Source of the DNA: Synechococcus sp. CBW1004
Lineage (GTDB): Bacteria > Cyanobacteriota > Cyanobacteriia > PCC-6307 > Cyanobiaceae
Assembly (NCBI RefSeq): GCF_015840715.1
Contig: NZ_CP060397.1
Coordinates: 2,252,686 to 2,316,685 of the forward strand
DNA: 64,000 bases
Direction of reading: 5' to 3'
Part shown: one piece after another, positions 9,438 to 18,489 of the stretch
How the letters are laid out: the number at the start of each line of letters is the position of its first letter
Numbering within the stretch: position 1 is the first letter of the stretch
Position numbers and translations under genes: made by a program
Notes under the pieces: generated by a model
Told to the model about the DNA's origin: nothing
The model's database searches: none
Seen by the model: only the letters and a program-made list of their open reading frames with translations

Positions 9438-9547
9438 GGTTTGCGACGCAGGCCTCTCCGCCGCCGAGTGAGGCGGCACGGGGCCGCGGCCGGCCGCTCA
9501 GCGCTGTCAGAGTGCCCGTTCCATTCCTCTGATCAGGCGCTTTCGTC

Positions 9548-10144
9548 ATGACGCCGTCCCCGCCGGATCCCGCTGCGCTGTCCTCCCCGTCCGGGCCGCG
9601 GCCGGCCTCAGGCGCCATGGGCCGCACCGAGCGGATGGTGCTGGCGGCCGTGGCCGCCCTGCTGGCGCTGCTGCTCCTCTGGCTGCGGGGAGGGCTGCAT
9701 CCGGAGGCGCCGCTGGAGCGCCTGGCCCGTCAATCGCCTGATCTGGCGGTGGCCCTGGCCAATGGGCGTCCCACGCTGGTGGAGTTCTATGCCGACTGGT
9801 GCGAGGCCTGCCGGGCGATGGCGCCGGCGATGGATCGGCTCGAGCAGCAGCACCGCGGCGAGCTGGATGTGGTGCTGCTCAATGTGGAGAACCCTCGCTG
9901 GCAGGCGGAGGTGGAGCGCTTCGAGGTGAACGGCATTCCCCAGCTGGAGCTGTTCGATGCCGCCGGCCAGCCGGTGGGCCGCTCGATCGGCGCCCGCAGC
10001 GCCACCGAGCTCGCGTCATTGACCACGGCGCTGCTGCAGGGTGAGCCGCTGCCGCAGCTGCCCGGTGTGGGCGCCACCAGCCGCCTGCCGGCCAGTGTTC
10101 CCGCCGCCGTCGCCACCCAGGCGGGTCCCCGCAGCCACGGCTGA
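9548..10144 (+). CDS. txlA: thioredoxin-like protein TxlA (HCF164 type)
   Basis: A 198-residue membrane-anchored thioredoxin. After a polar leader there is one transmembrane helix (about residues 30-46), then a thioredoxin fold with active site WCEAC (Cys85, Cys88), preceded by LVEFYADW, and cis-proline motif NGIPQLELF. TxlA/HCF164 passes reducing power across the thylakoid membrane for cytochrome assembly in plants; the same is usually assumed in cyanobacteria. ATG 9548 is used; ATG 9617 is a possible alternative giving a shorter leader. thyX follows in the same direction after 152 bases. Confidence 0.9.
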   Translation: MTPSPPDPAALSSPSGPRPASGAMGRTERMVLAAVAALLALLLLWLRGGLHPEAPLERLARQSPDLAVALANGRPTLVEFYADWCEACRAMAPAMDRLEQQHRGELDVVLLNVENPRWQAEVERFEVNGIPQLELFDAAGQPVGRSIGARSATELASLTTALLQGEPLPQLPGVGATSRLPASVPAAVATQAGPRSHG

Positions 10145-10296
10145 TCCGGCCGGCTCCCGCTGCGTCAGCAAGGACGAGCCCTCGCCGGTCCGCCGACACG
10201 GCACGGATGCCTGCCCATGCGCCGGAGGGGACGCGGTGCCATCGTTGGGCGGCCAGGGCCTGCCCTTTCCCCCGCATCGCTCCTGCCTCGACTTCC

Positions 10297-11022
10297 ATGG
10301 ATCCCCGCTTCCGGGTCGACCTGATCGCCGCCACCCCCAACCCTCAGCAGTGCGTCTATGCCGCGATGCACCAGGACTACAGCGAGGGCTTCGTGGCGGC
10401 CGATCGCGACGACTGGCCCGATGAGCAGCGGGCCGGTGAGATCTGCGTCAAGCGGCTGCTGGCGGGGGAGCGGGGCCACTACGGCCCGCTGGAGCATGCG
10501 CAGATCGTGCTCAATGTCGGCTGGTTTCCCCATTCGGTGATGCAGCAGGCCCGCACCCATCGGGTGGGTGTGAGCTTCGATGTGCAGTCGATGCGGTACA
10601 CGGGCGACCGGATCCGCAAGGCCGCCAACGGCGAACTGGATCTGGAGGAGGTCTTCTACCTGCGGCCCGTGGGCAGCTACAGCGACCGCCAGGGCAAGAA
10701 GTATCAGTATGACGAAGGCCAGCGGGCCATCGATCTGCAGCTCTGCCGGTCTGCCGCCGAGCGCTACCGCGACCTGCTCGATGCCGGCTATGCCGAGGAG
10801 CATGCCCGCGGCATCCTGCCCTTCGATTACCGCCAGCACTTCGTCGTGAGCTTCAGCCTGCGGGCGCTTCTGCATTTCCTCGATCTGCGCGCCAAGCTCG
10901 ATGCGCAGCAGGAGATCCGCGCCCTCTGCGATCTGCTCTGGCCGCATCTGCAGGCCTGGACACCGGAGTTCGCTGACTGGTACGAGAAGAGCCGCCTGCA
11001 TCGGGCCCGGCTGGCGCCCTGA
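10297..11022 (+). CDS. thyX: FAD-dependent thymidylate synthase
   Basis: ThyX makes dTMP from dUMP using FAD and methylene-tetrahydrofolate. The 241-residue protein contains the ThyX signature region as ARTHRVGVSFDVQSMRYTG, with the nucleotide-binding Arg/Ser residues, and the C-terminal region with LRALLHFLDLR. The start at ATG 10297 (MDPRFRVDLIAATPNP) is preferred over an in-frame upstream start at 10207, because the extra 30 residues are unlike the family. The signature differs from the textbook R-H-R-x7-S spacing by one residue, in the form I associate with cyanobacterial ThyX. Confidence 0.93.
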   Translation: MDPRFRVDLIAATPNPQQCVYAAMHQDYSEGFVAADRDDWPDEQRAGEICVKRLLAGERGHYGPLEHAQIVLNVGWFPHSVMQQARTHRVGVSFDVQSMRYTGDRIRKAANGELDLEEVFYLRPVGSYSDRQGKKYQYDEGQRAIDLQLCRSAAERYRDLLDAGYAEEHARGILPFDYRQHFVVSFSLRALLHFLDLRAKLDAQQEIRALCDLLWPHLQAWTPEFADWYEKSRLHRARLAP

Positions 11023-11043
11023 GGCCCACCGGCCGGGGCCGGA

Positions 11044-11544
11044 TCACAGACCGGGCTTGGCGTCGCTGAAGCTGGTGGGCCCATTGAACTGCGTCCAGAC
11101 AGCCAGCTCCTGCAGGCTCTGCACGCCGACGCGGCGCTCATTGCCCATCACCCAGGTGGGATAGGCCAGCACGTCGGCCGCGCTGCAGGCCTGGGCGCCG
11201 GCGGCGTCCTTGGCGCACTCCACATAGGGCAGTCGATTGCCGGCCTGCTCCCCGAAGAGCACCTTCTGTTTGAAGCAGTGCACACACCAGAAGGCGCCGT
11301 AGAAGACCACGCCCTTGTTGCGCAGGTGCTCGACGAGCGCGATCTGATCCGGGGTGGAGGGGCCGAAGGCCTTGCCGAGACTGGAGGTGGTGCTGGCGGG
11401 GGTGGCTGCGCCAGCAGCCTGATCCACCGGGGGGCCGCCGGCGTGAGCGGGAGCGCCGCCCGCCCCGAGCAGCAGGCCCGCCACTGCCAGGGCCAGCGTC
11501 ATCGGTGAGCGGGCGTGGAAGGACATCGGGCCGGTCGGGAACAC
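11044..11544 (-). CDS. periplasmic thioredoxin-fold protein (VKOR/LTO1-type domain)
   Basis: Up to 166 residues, with a signal peptide (hydrophobic stretch MTLALAVAGLLLGAGG) and an AHA-type cleavage region. The mature part has a thioredoxin-like active site FYGAFWCVHCFKQK (Cys87, Cys90) and two more cysteines (YVECAKD and QACSAAD), a pattern I associate with the thioredoxin domain fused to vitamin K epoxide reductase in cyanobacteria (LTO1). Here it is free-standing. It probably helps form or shuffle disulfides outside the cytoplasm. Alternative starts are ATG 11526 and ATG 11502. It converges with thyX. Confidence 0.8.
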   Translation of the reverse strand: MFPTGPMSFHARSPMTLALAVAGLLLGAGGAPAHAGGPPVDQAAGAATPASTTSSLGKAFGPSTPDQIALVEHLRNKGVVFYGAFWCVHCFKQKVLFGEQAGNRLPYVECAKDAAGAQACSAADVLAYPTWVMGNERRVGVQSLQELAVWTQFNGPTSFSDAKPGL

Positions 11545-11649
11545 TCCGGCGCGACTCTAGAAGCGGCGTCCCGTTCGGCCTTCCGCCCTCCGCCGCGCCC
11601 CTGGATGGCCGCCTGAGGCTGAGACAATGCACCCACAGGGCGAACGTTG

Positions 11650-12624
11650 ATGGCTGCCAACGGTTACCGCGACTACTTCAAGGTGCTCGGAGTGGAGCGC
11701 GGTGCCGACGCCGACGCGATCAAGCGCGCCTTCCGGCGCCTGGCACGGCAGTACCACCCTGACGTGAACCCCGGCGACAAGGATGCTGAGGCTCGTTTCA
11801 AGGAGGTCAGCGAGGCCTACGAGGTGCTCTCGGATCCCGACAAGCGGCGTCGCTACGAGCAGTTCGGGCAGTACTGGAACCAGGTCGGCGGTCCCGGAGG
11901 CGGCGCCGGGGTTGATGTCGACTTCGGCCGCTACGGCAACTTCGACGACTTCATCAACGACCTGCTGGGCCGCTTCGGTGGTCCCGGCGGCGGTGGCTTC
12001 GCCGGCTCTCCGGACGGGTTCGGCTTCGGCAGCGGCTTCCCCGGCGGGTTCTCCGGCTTCGGTGGCCCCGGTCCGGCGCGGCCGGTGAATCTCGACGCCG
12101 AGGCCACCCTCAGTCTCAGCTACACCGACGCCTTCCGCGGCTGCGAGCGCACCCTGGCCGTCAACGAGGAGCGGGTGCAGGTGCGCATCCCCGCCGGCGT
12201 CAAGGACGGGAGCCGTCTGCGGCTCAAGGGAAAGGGCAACCTTCAGCCCGGCACCGGCCGGCGCGGTGACCTCTATCTCACCCTCAAGCTGCAGCCCCAT
12301 CCCATCTGGCGGCTCGATGGCGACCAGCTCCGCGCCGAGCTGCCCCTCAGCCTCGATGAACTGGCCCTCGGTGGCGATGTGCGGGTCGCCACTCCCGATG
12401 GGGAAGCCACCGTGCAGGTGCCCCCCGGCATGAGCCTTGGCCGCAGCCTGCGGCTCAAGGGCAAGGGCTGGCCCCTGCGGGATGGCCGTGGTGATCTGTT
12501 GCTCACGCCCACCCTCCGGCTGCCCCAGGCCCTCAGTGAGCAGGAGCGCCAGCTGCTGGAGCAGCTGCGCCAGGCACGCAGCGCCGATCCACGGGAGGGC
12601 TGGGCGGCCGCGGCGCGTCTCTGA
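11650..12624 (+). CDS. dnaJ: DnaJ/CbpA-type co-chaperone
   Basis: A 324-residue Hsp40. The J domain fills residues ~5-70 with the HPD motif ([10 protein letters not shown]), then a Gly/Phe-rich linker (about 85-145), then two C-terminal substrate-binding beta domains ([19 protein letters not shown] and [19 protein letters not shown]). There is no zinc-finger, so it is a class B/CbpA-like protein. The ATG at 11650 directly follows a TTG at 11647 that could also start. It recruits and stimulates DnaK. The gene order with the next gene (52-base gap) is not obviously functional. Confidence 0.92.
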   Translation: MAANGYRDYFKVLGVERGADADAIKRAFRRLARQYHPDVNPGDKDAEARFKEVSEAYEVLSDPDKRRRYEQFGQYWNQVGGPGGGAGVDVDFGRYGNFDDFINDLLGRFGGPGGGGFAGSPDGFGFGSGFPGGFSGFGGPGPARPVNLDAEATLSLSYTDAFRGCERTLAVNEERVQVRIPAGVKDGSRLRLKGKGNLQPGTGRRGDLYLTLKLQPHPIWRLDGDQLRAELPLSLDELALGGDVRVATPDGEATVQVPPGMSLGRSLRLKGKGWPLRDGRGDLLLTPTLRLPQALSEQERQLLEQLRQARSADPREGWAAAARL

Positions 12625-12676
12625 AGGCGCTTGCCTCCACCCGTGCAGACTGGCGGGCCCTGATTGCAGGCGGTCG

Positions 12677-13786
12677 ATGGAACGAGCACGGCGGTCATGG
12701 CGCCTGGGTCGCTGCGTTCTGGGCCGGCTGCTCCTGTCGCTCGTCCTGAGCCTCTGCCTGATGGGTTTCGCCCCTGCGGCTCAGGCGTTACCGACGGCGC
12801 GTGCCGAGTCAGCGGCTGCCGCGGCGCCCGCCACACCGGACGATCCCCTGACGGTGCGGGTGGGGCTGCATGTGCGCAACATCTATGGCCTGTCCCTGCA
12901 CGAGCAGACCTTCAAGGCGGATGGCTGGTACTGGCTGAAGGTGCCGCCGGCGGTGCTGGCGCTGATGAACAGCCGTGGGATCAGCCCCAAGGACATGGTG
13001 GAGTTCGTCAACCAGGTGGACAACTGGGATGGGCTGATCGAGCTGCTCGACGAGGAGCAGCCACCGCTGCAGGACGGGTCGCGTCTGTTCTCCTTTCGCT
13101 TTGCAGCCAACTTCTATGTCAATGAGATCGATCAGCGCCGCTCCCCGTTCGAGTCGATCCGGCTGCCGCTGATTCTCGAAACCGATGCCGACTCCTTCGC
13201 CGATCCGGCCTCGCGGGTCCGGCTTCTGCCGGAGTCCGGCAGCCGCGGGCTGCTGGGGGATTACAGCAGCATCTACGGCTATCAGCTGCGCGGGGTGCGG
13301 GTACGGGCGGCCGATCACGCCTATCCCACCGCCTTCGGCAAGGATTCGGATCAGACCTACAGCCGCGTCGAGATCTGGGTGGAGTACAGCCCCGATCCCT
13401 GGGCGATGTTCACCCAGTGGATCCTGCCCCTTCTGCTGGTGATGTGCCTGGTGCTGCTGGCGCCGACCCTTGAGGGCACGCTGGGGGACGCCAGGCTGGC
13501 CATTCCGCCCACGGCGCTGCTGACGCTGGTGTTCATGCAGCAGTCCTACAAGGCGGAGATGCCACCCACCTCCTATCTCACCTTCCTCGATCAGCTCTTC
13601 ATCTATGGCTACGTCGTCTCGGTGGGGCTGTTCGTGCTGTTCCTCTGGGGCAGCAACCAGATGGAGGCGGCCAGCGAGGATCAGCGCGAGCGGGTGATGC
13701 GACGCATCAACCGCGTCGATGTCCGCTCTCAGGTCGCGGCGCTGATCGGTTTCGTCCTGGTGGCCCTGATCGCCTGGTACCGATGA
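12677..13786 (+). CDS. pentameric ligand-gated ion channel homologue (Cys-loop superfamily)
   Basis: A 369-residue protein with a signal peptide (about 1-38), a beta-rich extracytoplasmic domain (about 55-240) and four transmembrane helices near 244-262, 274-291, 301-324 and 351-367. The layout and motifs fit prokaryotic pLGICs: W-x-W (DGWYWLKV), a Cys-loop-like segment without cysteines (IDQRRSPFESIRLPL, compare the conserved aromatic-Pro-Phe-Asp), Pro251 in M1, and MPPTSYLTF before M3, comparable to the LPKTPYMTY segment of GLIC. Ligand and ion selectivity are unknown. The frame is open upstream, but ATG 12677 gives the signal peptide directly. Confidence 0.75.
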   Translation: MERARRSWRLGRCVLGRLLLSLVLSLCLMGFAPAAQALPTARAESAAAAAPATPDDPLTVRVGLHVRNIYGLSLHEQTFKADGWYWLKVPPAVLALMNSRGISPKDMVEFVNQVDNWDGLIELLDEEQPPLQDGSRLFSFRFAANFYVNEIDQRRSPFESIRLPLILETDADSFADPASRVRLLPESGSRGLLGDYSSIYGYQLRGVRVRAADHAYPTAFGKDSDQTYSRVEIWVEYSPDPWAMFTQWILPLLLVMCLVLLAPTLEGTLGDARLAIPPTALLTLVFMQQSYKAEMPPTSYLTFLDQLFIYGYVVSVGLFVLFLWGSNQMEAASEDQRERVMRRINRVDVRSQVAALIGFVLVALIAWYR

Positions 13787-13833
13787 GCCAGGCCTGCACT
13801 GGTCCGTAGGATCCGGCCAGACCGATCCCCCCC

Positions 13834-14835
13834 ATGGAGCTCACCTACCGTCCGCGGCGGCTGCGGCGCACCCCTGCCCTGCGGGCCCTGGTGCGCGAGC
13901 ACCATCTCGCTCCCACCGACTTCATCTACCCCCTGTTCGTGCATGAGGGGGCGACCAACGAGCCGATCGGCGCCATGCCCGGCGCCAGCCGGTGGAGCCT
14001 CGAGGGCCTGGTGGATGAGGTGGGCCGCGCCTGGGATCTGGGCATCCGCTGCGTCGTGCTGTTTCCCAAGGTGGCCGACGGTCTCAAGAGCGAGGACGGC
14101 GCCGAGTGCTTCAACGAGCACGGCCTGATCCCGCGGGCGATCCGCCGCCTCAAGGAGGTGCATCCCGGCATGGCGATCATGACCGACGTGGCGCTCGACC
14201 CCTATTCCTGCGACGGCCATGACGGCATCGTCTCGGCCGAGGGCGTGGTGCTCAACGACGAGACCGTGGAGATCCTCTGCCGTCAGGCGGTCGCCCAGGC
14301 CCGTGCCGGCGCCGATCTGATCGGCCCCAGCGACATGATGGACGGTCGCGTCGGCGCCATTCGCGAGGCCCTCGATGACGAGGGCTTCGAGCACGTGGGG
14401 ATCATCAGCTACACGGCCAAGTACGCCAGCGCTTACTACGGTCCTTTCCGCGAGGCACTCGATTCGGCCCCCCGTGCCGCCGCCGGCAAGCCGATCCCCA
14501 AGGACAAGAGCACCTATCAGATGGATCCGGCCAACGGTCGCGAGGCGATCCTCGAATGCCAGCTCGACGAGAGCGAGGGGGCCGACATCCTGATGGTCAA
14601 GCCCGGCCTGGCCTATCTCGACATCATTCATCGCCTGCGCCAGGCCAGCGAGCAGCCGATCGCCGCCTACAACGTCTCGGGCGAGTACGCGATGGTGAAG
14701 GCCGCCGCCGAGCGCGGCTGGATCGATGAGCGGGCGGTGGTGCTCGAAACGCTGCTCAGCTTCCGGCGGGCCGGAGCGGATCTGATCCTCACGTATCACG
14801 CCTGCGACGCAGCCGCCTGGTTGCGGCAGGGCTGA
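13834..14835 (+). CDS. hemB: delta-aminolevulinic acid dehydratase (porphobilinogen synthase)
   Basis: HemB joins two 5-aminolevulinate molecules to porphobilinogen, the shared precursor of chlorophyll, haem and bilins. The 333-residue sequence shows both active-site lysines (YTAKYASAYYGPFR and ILMVKPGLAYLD) and the metal-loop region MTDVALDPYSCDGHDG, which lacks the three-cysteine zinc site and so is of the magnesium-dependent type. Length is normal. It follows the channel homologue by 47 bases on the same strand. Confidence 0.97.
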   Translation: MELTYRPRRLRRTPALRALVREHHLAPTDFIYPLFVHEGATNEPIGAMPGASRWSLEGLVDEVGRAWDLGIRCVVLFPKVADGLKSEDGAECFNEHGLIPRAIRRLKEVHPGMAIMTDVALDPYSCDGHDGIVSAEGVVLNDETVEILCRQAVAQARAGADLIGPSDMMDGRVGAIREALDDEGFEHVGIISYTAKYASAYYGPFREALDSAPRAAAGKPIPKDKSTYQMDPANGREAILECQLDESEGADILMVKPGLAYLDIIHRLRQASEQPIAAYNVSGEYAMVKAAAERGWIDERAVVLETLLSFRRAGADLILTYHACDAAAWLRQG

Positions 14836-14925
14836 GGGAAGGGGGCGCTGGGGAGCGAGAGAGCAGCCTGACTCCTGCTGCCTTGGTAGCAGGATGATGC
14901 CAGGCATTGGAGAATGCCCTAAGGA

Positions 14926-15954
14926 TCAAGGCTGATCTTGTCGCTCGCTGCGCTGACCGGATGATGGTTCCCCGCGATGCATGGATGTTGATCTCTGTTG
15001 TTTTTTTGGTTTGCCAGCCCGGCTTGACAGTGAAAATCTGTTCAAAACGGCTTCCAGGTTTTGCATGGCGCTCAGGAGCAGGCCCAGGGGGCCTCTTTTA
15101 GCGTTTCCATAGCGCTGCTTGTTCCATTGTTTAGCCGACTGTCTGCGGCGACGCTCCAGCATGTACGCCTGAATGCTGTTTGACAGAGCCTTGAATGGAC
15201 CCGATCGAAGTGCTGATCTACCAGCCGGCCCAGAACGGAACAATGTCCTGAGACGAAACGTCGCCAGCTTGTCCTGGACGCTGTCCATCAGAACCGGACC
15301 TGTTGGCGTTGGACTGGTGAAGGATGCGAAGCCGAACGCCAGCACGAGACAGGCGATGACGATGCGCAAGACCTGCGGCGCTCGGGCACGCCAACTGTAT
15401 TGCGCCGCCAAGGCCTGGCGTTGCTGGGTAATCTGTTTAGCGATCTGATCAAAGCCGGCATCCAACTGGGCTTGGACATCTGGAAGCGGGCGAGCGAGAA
15501 TCGCTGGGTTGAGTGCAGGTGCACCCAGCTTGGACATCCGTTGCTGAAGATCGGCAACGCTGGAGGCCTGATTGGCAGCCTGGCGATAGGTCTTGAGCTG
15601 CTGTTCCGAAGCATCAAGAGCACGAGCCTGATCGGATGTGCCAGTTTGTTGTAGAATCCCCATATAAATGTGCACTGGAACCAGGAACAGAAAACCTAGA
15701 ACTGCCAGTCCGGCGAGGCGAGAAAAGAGCAGGCGGCGTTTGTACAGGAGCTGATTCTCCGGATAAAGCTTGCTGCCCACGACAAGAACAAGAAGCGCAA
15801 GAAGCGGCATGCTCGAGCCGTTGATCAGGGTGGCAGTGACGCGACTGATCCAGTCGTAATCCAGTAGTTTTGGTGGGATGGCCGCAGAGACGACCAGCAG
15901 GACATACAGGAATGCAAACACCAGGCTGAGCCGGCTGAGGCTGCGCGCGTACAT
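14926..15954 (-). CDS. HpsJ-like membrane protein, copy 1
   Basis: A 342-residue protein starting at ATG 15954 (MYARSLSRLSLVFAF); the frame continues to GTG 16044 but that leader overlaps the terminator and neighbour. There are three N-terminal membrane helices, a coiled-coil stretch (SEQQLKTYRQAANQASSVADL), a fourth helix (RIVIACLVLAFGF) and a long basic C-terminal tail of ~140 residues. The fold and pattern match the HpsJ family, linked in cyanobacteria to polysaccharide secretion and cyanoexosortase systems. It sits just downstream of a PEP-CTERM-type gene, as does a paralogue at 36257-37051. Base composition is less GC-rich than the flanking core genes. Confidence 0.7.
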   Translation of the reverse strand: MYARSLSRLSLVFAFLYVLLVVSAAIPPKLLDYDWISRVTATLINGSSMPLLALLVLVVGSKLYPENQLLYKRRLLFSRLAGLAVLGFLFLVPVHIYMGILQQTGTSDQARALDASEQQLKTYRQAANQASSVADLQQRMSKLGAPALNPAILARPLPDVQAQLDAGFDQIAKQITQQRQALAAQYSWRARAPQVLRIVIACLVLAFGFASFTSPTPTGPVLMDSVQDKLATFRLRTLFRSGPAGRSALRSGPFKALSNSIQAYMLERRRRQSAKQWNKQRYGNAKRGPLGLLLSAMQNLEAVLNRFSLSSRAGKPKKQQRSTSMHRGEPSSGQRSERQDQP

Positions 15955-15964
15955 GCTGAGTGGA

Positions 15965-15994
15965 TAAAAGAAAAGCCCTGCTCTCGCAGGGCTT
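15965..15994 (-). terminator. Rho-independent terminator between PEP-CTERM gene and HpsJ-like gene
   Basis: A 9-bp perfect stem (AAGCCCTGC/GCAGGGCTT) with a 4-base loop is followed on the minus strand by TTCTTTT. It lies downstream of the PEP-CTERM reading frame and only 10 bases before the HpsJ-like start, so it may attenuate or separate the two genes. Confidence 0.8.
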
Positions 15995-16040
15995 GGTGAG
16001 GAGGCGCAAGGCTTGATTAGGAGTGAAGAGAACTCTCTAC

Positions 16041-16751
16041 TCACGCTTGTTGGGATTGTTCAGCCTTGGAGGCACTCCGGACCCGCGAACGCAGGCGACG
16101 GCTGAAGCTGAAGGCGGTGGCTGCTCCCAGAATGGGAAGCGGCCCGGGAACGGGAACCTCTCGGAATACAATGGTTTCACTGCTTCCGGCGAGTGTGAAG
16201 GTCACTGTGGGAGTTGCAAGCCCAAGCTGGGCAAGGCTGCGATCGAGGAAAAATGAATTGAGAATTGAATCTCCACTGGCATAAGAGTTTGCAAGCCAGA
16301 TGGTAGATCCCGGCACATTCGCGTTTGTTGAGCTGCCAGCATTAATGAACAGAGGAACTGTTGTGCTTGGTGCTGGAGATGCGAGTGCGAGGCAGTTTCC
16401 AGTTGCTGAGCAACCTGGCTGATTGGCGTTATCGAAGGTGAATGGGCTCGCAATCCCAGAAATTGAATAGTATCGGCCTGGTGTGCTCGCAATCAGTTCA
16501 CTGAAGCGAGTGACGTCGTTATTGGTGTTGAGGCCCGACCGTGCAGCGGCGTTTCCAAAATTTACGCTAAGATTAGTGCTAGTAAGGCCTGTTAGATTGA
16601 GAGAGCCGGATGCTCTGACCTCTGTTCGTGTTGGCGAAACTTCAATCAGGTCGATAAACAGGGTGGCTCGGCTGGCGCCTGCATTGATGATGAGCGGGGC
16701 TGTTGCAACTGCCAGTAATTAGGCAATTCCTTTAATCTTAAACCGTTGCAC
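16041..16751 (-). pseudogene. PEP-CTERM-type surface protein, copy 1, stop codon in signal peptide
   Basis: An open frame runs from 16718 down to the TGA at 16041, encoding a Ser/Thr/Asn-rich secreted-type protein that ends in a sorting tail VPGPLPILGAATAFSFSRRLR, nearly the same as in the gene at 35527. No ATG, GTG or TTG begins it before residue ~135. Reading further upstream in frame gives GTG 16751 followed by QRFKIKGIA, then TAA (16721-16719), then LLAVATAPLIINAGASRA: together a normal signal peptide interrupted by one stop. I call it a nonsense-mutated gene; sequencing error, readthrough or a non-standard start remain possible. Confidence 0.7.
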
Positions 16752-16927
16752 GGTATCTCTGATTTTAAACTGTCATCGCAATTTTGCTCCGCTGCCCTGA
16801 CGCACCCGAAGGGGCTGGACGCCTGTGCAACTGGCGCATTGACCGGTCGGCTTGGGTCTGGTCCGTGCTATGGGGTGATTGCTGGCTTTTCCGGCCCTGC
16901 TTGGTGTTCGGCAGCAGCCATAAAGAA

Positions 16928-16946
16928 GGCGCCTCGCCGAGGCGCC
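16928..16946 (-). terminator. 19-bp palindrome with A/T flank, terminator-like
   Basis: GGCGCCTCG and CGAGGCGCC face each other with a one-base centre; on the minus strand it is followed by TTCTTTA. No gene on that strand clearly ends here, so it may be a leftover of a lost gene in this decayed region. Confidence 0.45.
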
Positions 16947-17040
16947 TGCGGGTGGGGTTGGCCGGTGAACCTCGCCATGGCCGGCTTCTCCGCCCGACGG
17001 GAGGCAGCTTGCTCCATGCCGTGGATCCTGTCCAGGGGAC

Positions 17041-17250
17041 TTCCATTTCGAGGACCCGGCCGCAGTCGATGCGGGCCACGACCAGCTGGAGGCGACCGGC
17101 GATCCCATCGGCCCGCTGCATGACCATCGCGACGGCACCGCCTCCTCCTATCTGCAGGATCCGGAGGGCAACTGGCAGGAGGTGCACGACGAGCCTGCCT
17201 GCGGCGTTCCCGCCAACACCGGTGAGGATCCGATTCCCTTCGGTCGATGG
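17041..17250 (+). pseudogene. glyoxalase/VOC gene remnant (C-terminal half)
   Basis: About 70 codons that align without gaps to the C-terminal half of the intact VOC gene at 18831-19307: FHFEDPAAVDAGHDQL here against FHLEDRAAVDAVHGQL there, and HDHRDGTASSYLQDPEGNW against HDHRDGTASFYLQDPEGNW. The N-terminal half and any start codon are missing. It is in direct orientation to the intact copy, with the DUF4143 ATPase gene between them. Confidence 0.85.
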
Positions 17251-17256
17251 CTGCGC

Positions 17257-18489
17257 TCAGAGCACCCGCCACCACGGCGCCGCCAGCACATCGGCTGTGA
17301 GCCATTCGATGCGCGTGCCGGTGTGCAGCAGCAGACCCGAGCGGGCCTGGCTGCCGTATTCGGCGCGGAAGCTCCTCAGGTGGGTGCAGTCCGCCAACCG
17401 CGGTGATGCCGTGGCCTTGATTTCAATCGGCAGCAGTCTGCCCCCCGCTTCGATCACCAGATCCACCTCCTCGCCGAGGGTGGTGCGCCAGTAGCCCAGT
17501 TCCACCCGCTGGACGCGCGCATCGCGCCAGGCCAGTAGATCCTGGAGCACCAGGTTTTCGAGATGGCAGCCCTGCGGTTCCGCTCCGGCCAGGTGCAGGG
17601 CGACGGCGGTGTCGCCCCAGTAGAGCTTGGGGGCCTTGATCAGCCGCTTGGTGCGGTTCACGGCATAGGCCGGCAGGCGCACAAGCAGATAGGACGTTTC
17701 CAGCAGATTGAGCCAGCGGTGCACCGTGGGTTGGGGCAGCGCTACGTCACGGCCCAGTTCGGTCTGGTTGAGCAGCTGCCCCAGGCGCAGGCAGGCCGCC
17801 TGCATCAGCCGGCGGAAATCGGGCAGGGAGCTGATCGAGGCGAGGTCCTGCAGGTCGCGCTCGAGATAGGTGCGCACGTAGCCGTCGAACCAGATGGCGC
17901 GCTCGGCAGGGTTGCTCAGTTCGATCGCTGGCGTTGGGAAGCCGCCCCGCTGCGCCAGCGCCCGCCAGTCCTCGGGCTGGCCGTCCCCGTTGGCCAGCAG
18001 GTCGTGCCAGCTTTCTTCAGGCGTGGCGAGCAGTTCCTCCCAACGGCCGGCGCTTCCCAGCCCGAGCTGCTCACGGCGGGTGAGCGGCCAGAGGTTGAGG
18101 TAGCTCGCCCGGCCGGCGAGCGATTCAGACACCTGCCGCATCAGCAGCAGGTTTGCCGAGCCGGTGAGCAGGAAGCGCCCCGCTGTGCGGTTTCGATCAA
18201 TGGCCCGCTTCACGGCGCTGAGCAGAGAGGGCTCGCGCTGCACTTCATCGAGCGTGATCGGCTCGTGCCCTCCCACCAGGGCCTCCGGATCGCTTCTGGC
18301 GGCAGCGAGCACGTCGAAGTCATCCAGCGTGCGGTAGCGCCTGCCTCCAGCAACGAGCTGCTCAGCCAGGGTGCTCTTGCCGGTCTGACGCGCCCCCGTG
18401 ACCACCACCGCCGGCATCACCGCCAGACGATCGGCGAGGGCGCCGCTGACCAGACGGGGCAATGGATTCACGTCTTGGATGAATTTCAT
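17257..18489 (-). CDS. DUF4143-type AAA ATPase, copy 1
   Basis: A 410-residue ATP-binding protein. The N-terminal AAA module has Walker A GARQTGKST (about residues 32-40), Walker B ITLDEVQ, and a sensor phrase FLLTGSANLLL; the C-terminal DUF4143 domain has the nuclease-like motif WRTTLGEEVDLVIEAGGRLLPIEIKA. Such proteins are widespread single-gene accessory ATPases with unknown cell role; some resemble parts of toxin-antitoxin or defence systems. It is flanked by two direct copies of a VOC gene. A second, distantly related copy lies at 47801-48937. Confidence 0.85.
   Translation of the reverse strand: MKFIQDVNPLPRLVSGALADRLAVMPAVVVTGARQTGKSTLAEQLVAGGRRYRTLDDFDVLAAARSDPEALVGGHEPITLDEVQREPSLLSAVKRAIDRNRTAGRFLLTGSANLLLMRQVSESLAGRASYLNLWPLTRREQLGLGSAGRWEELLATPEESWHDLLANGDGQPEDWRALAQRGGFPTPAIELSNPAERAIWFDGYVRTYLERDLQDLASISSLPDFRRLMQAACLRLGQLLNQTELGRDVALPQPTVHRWLNLLETSYLLVRLPAYAVNRTKRLIKAPKLYWGDTAVALHLAGAEPQGCHLENLVLQDLLAWRDARVQRVELGYWRTTLGEEVDLVIEAGGRLLPIEIKATASPRLADCTHLRSFRAEYGSQARSGLLLHTGTRIEWLTADVLAAPWWRVL

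Noticed and set aside
16774-16776. ATG on the minus strand as start for the first surface-protein gene
   Set aside because: It is out of frame with the surface protein and meets TAA after three codons.
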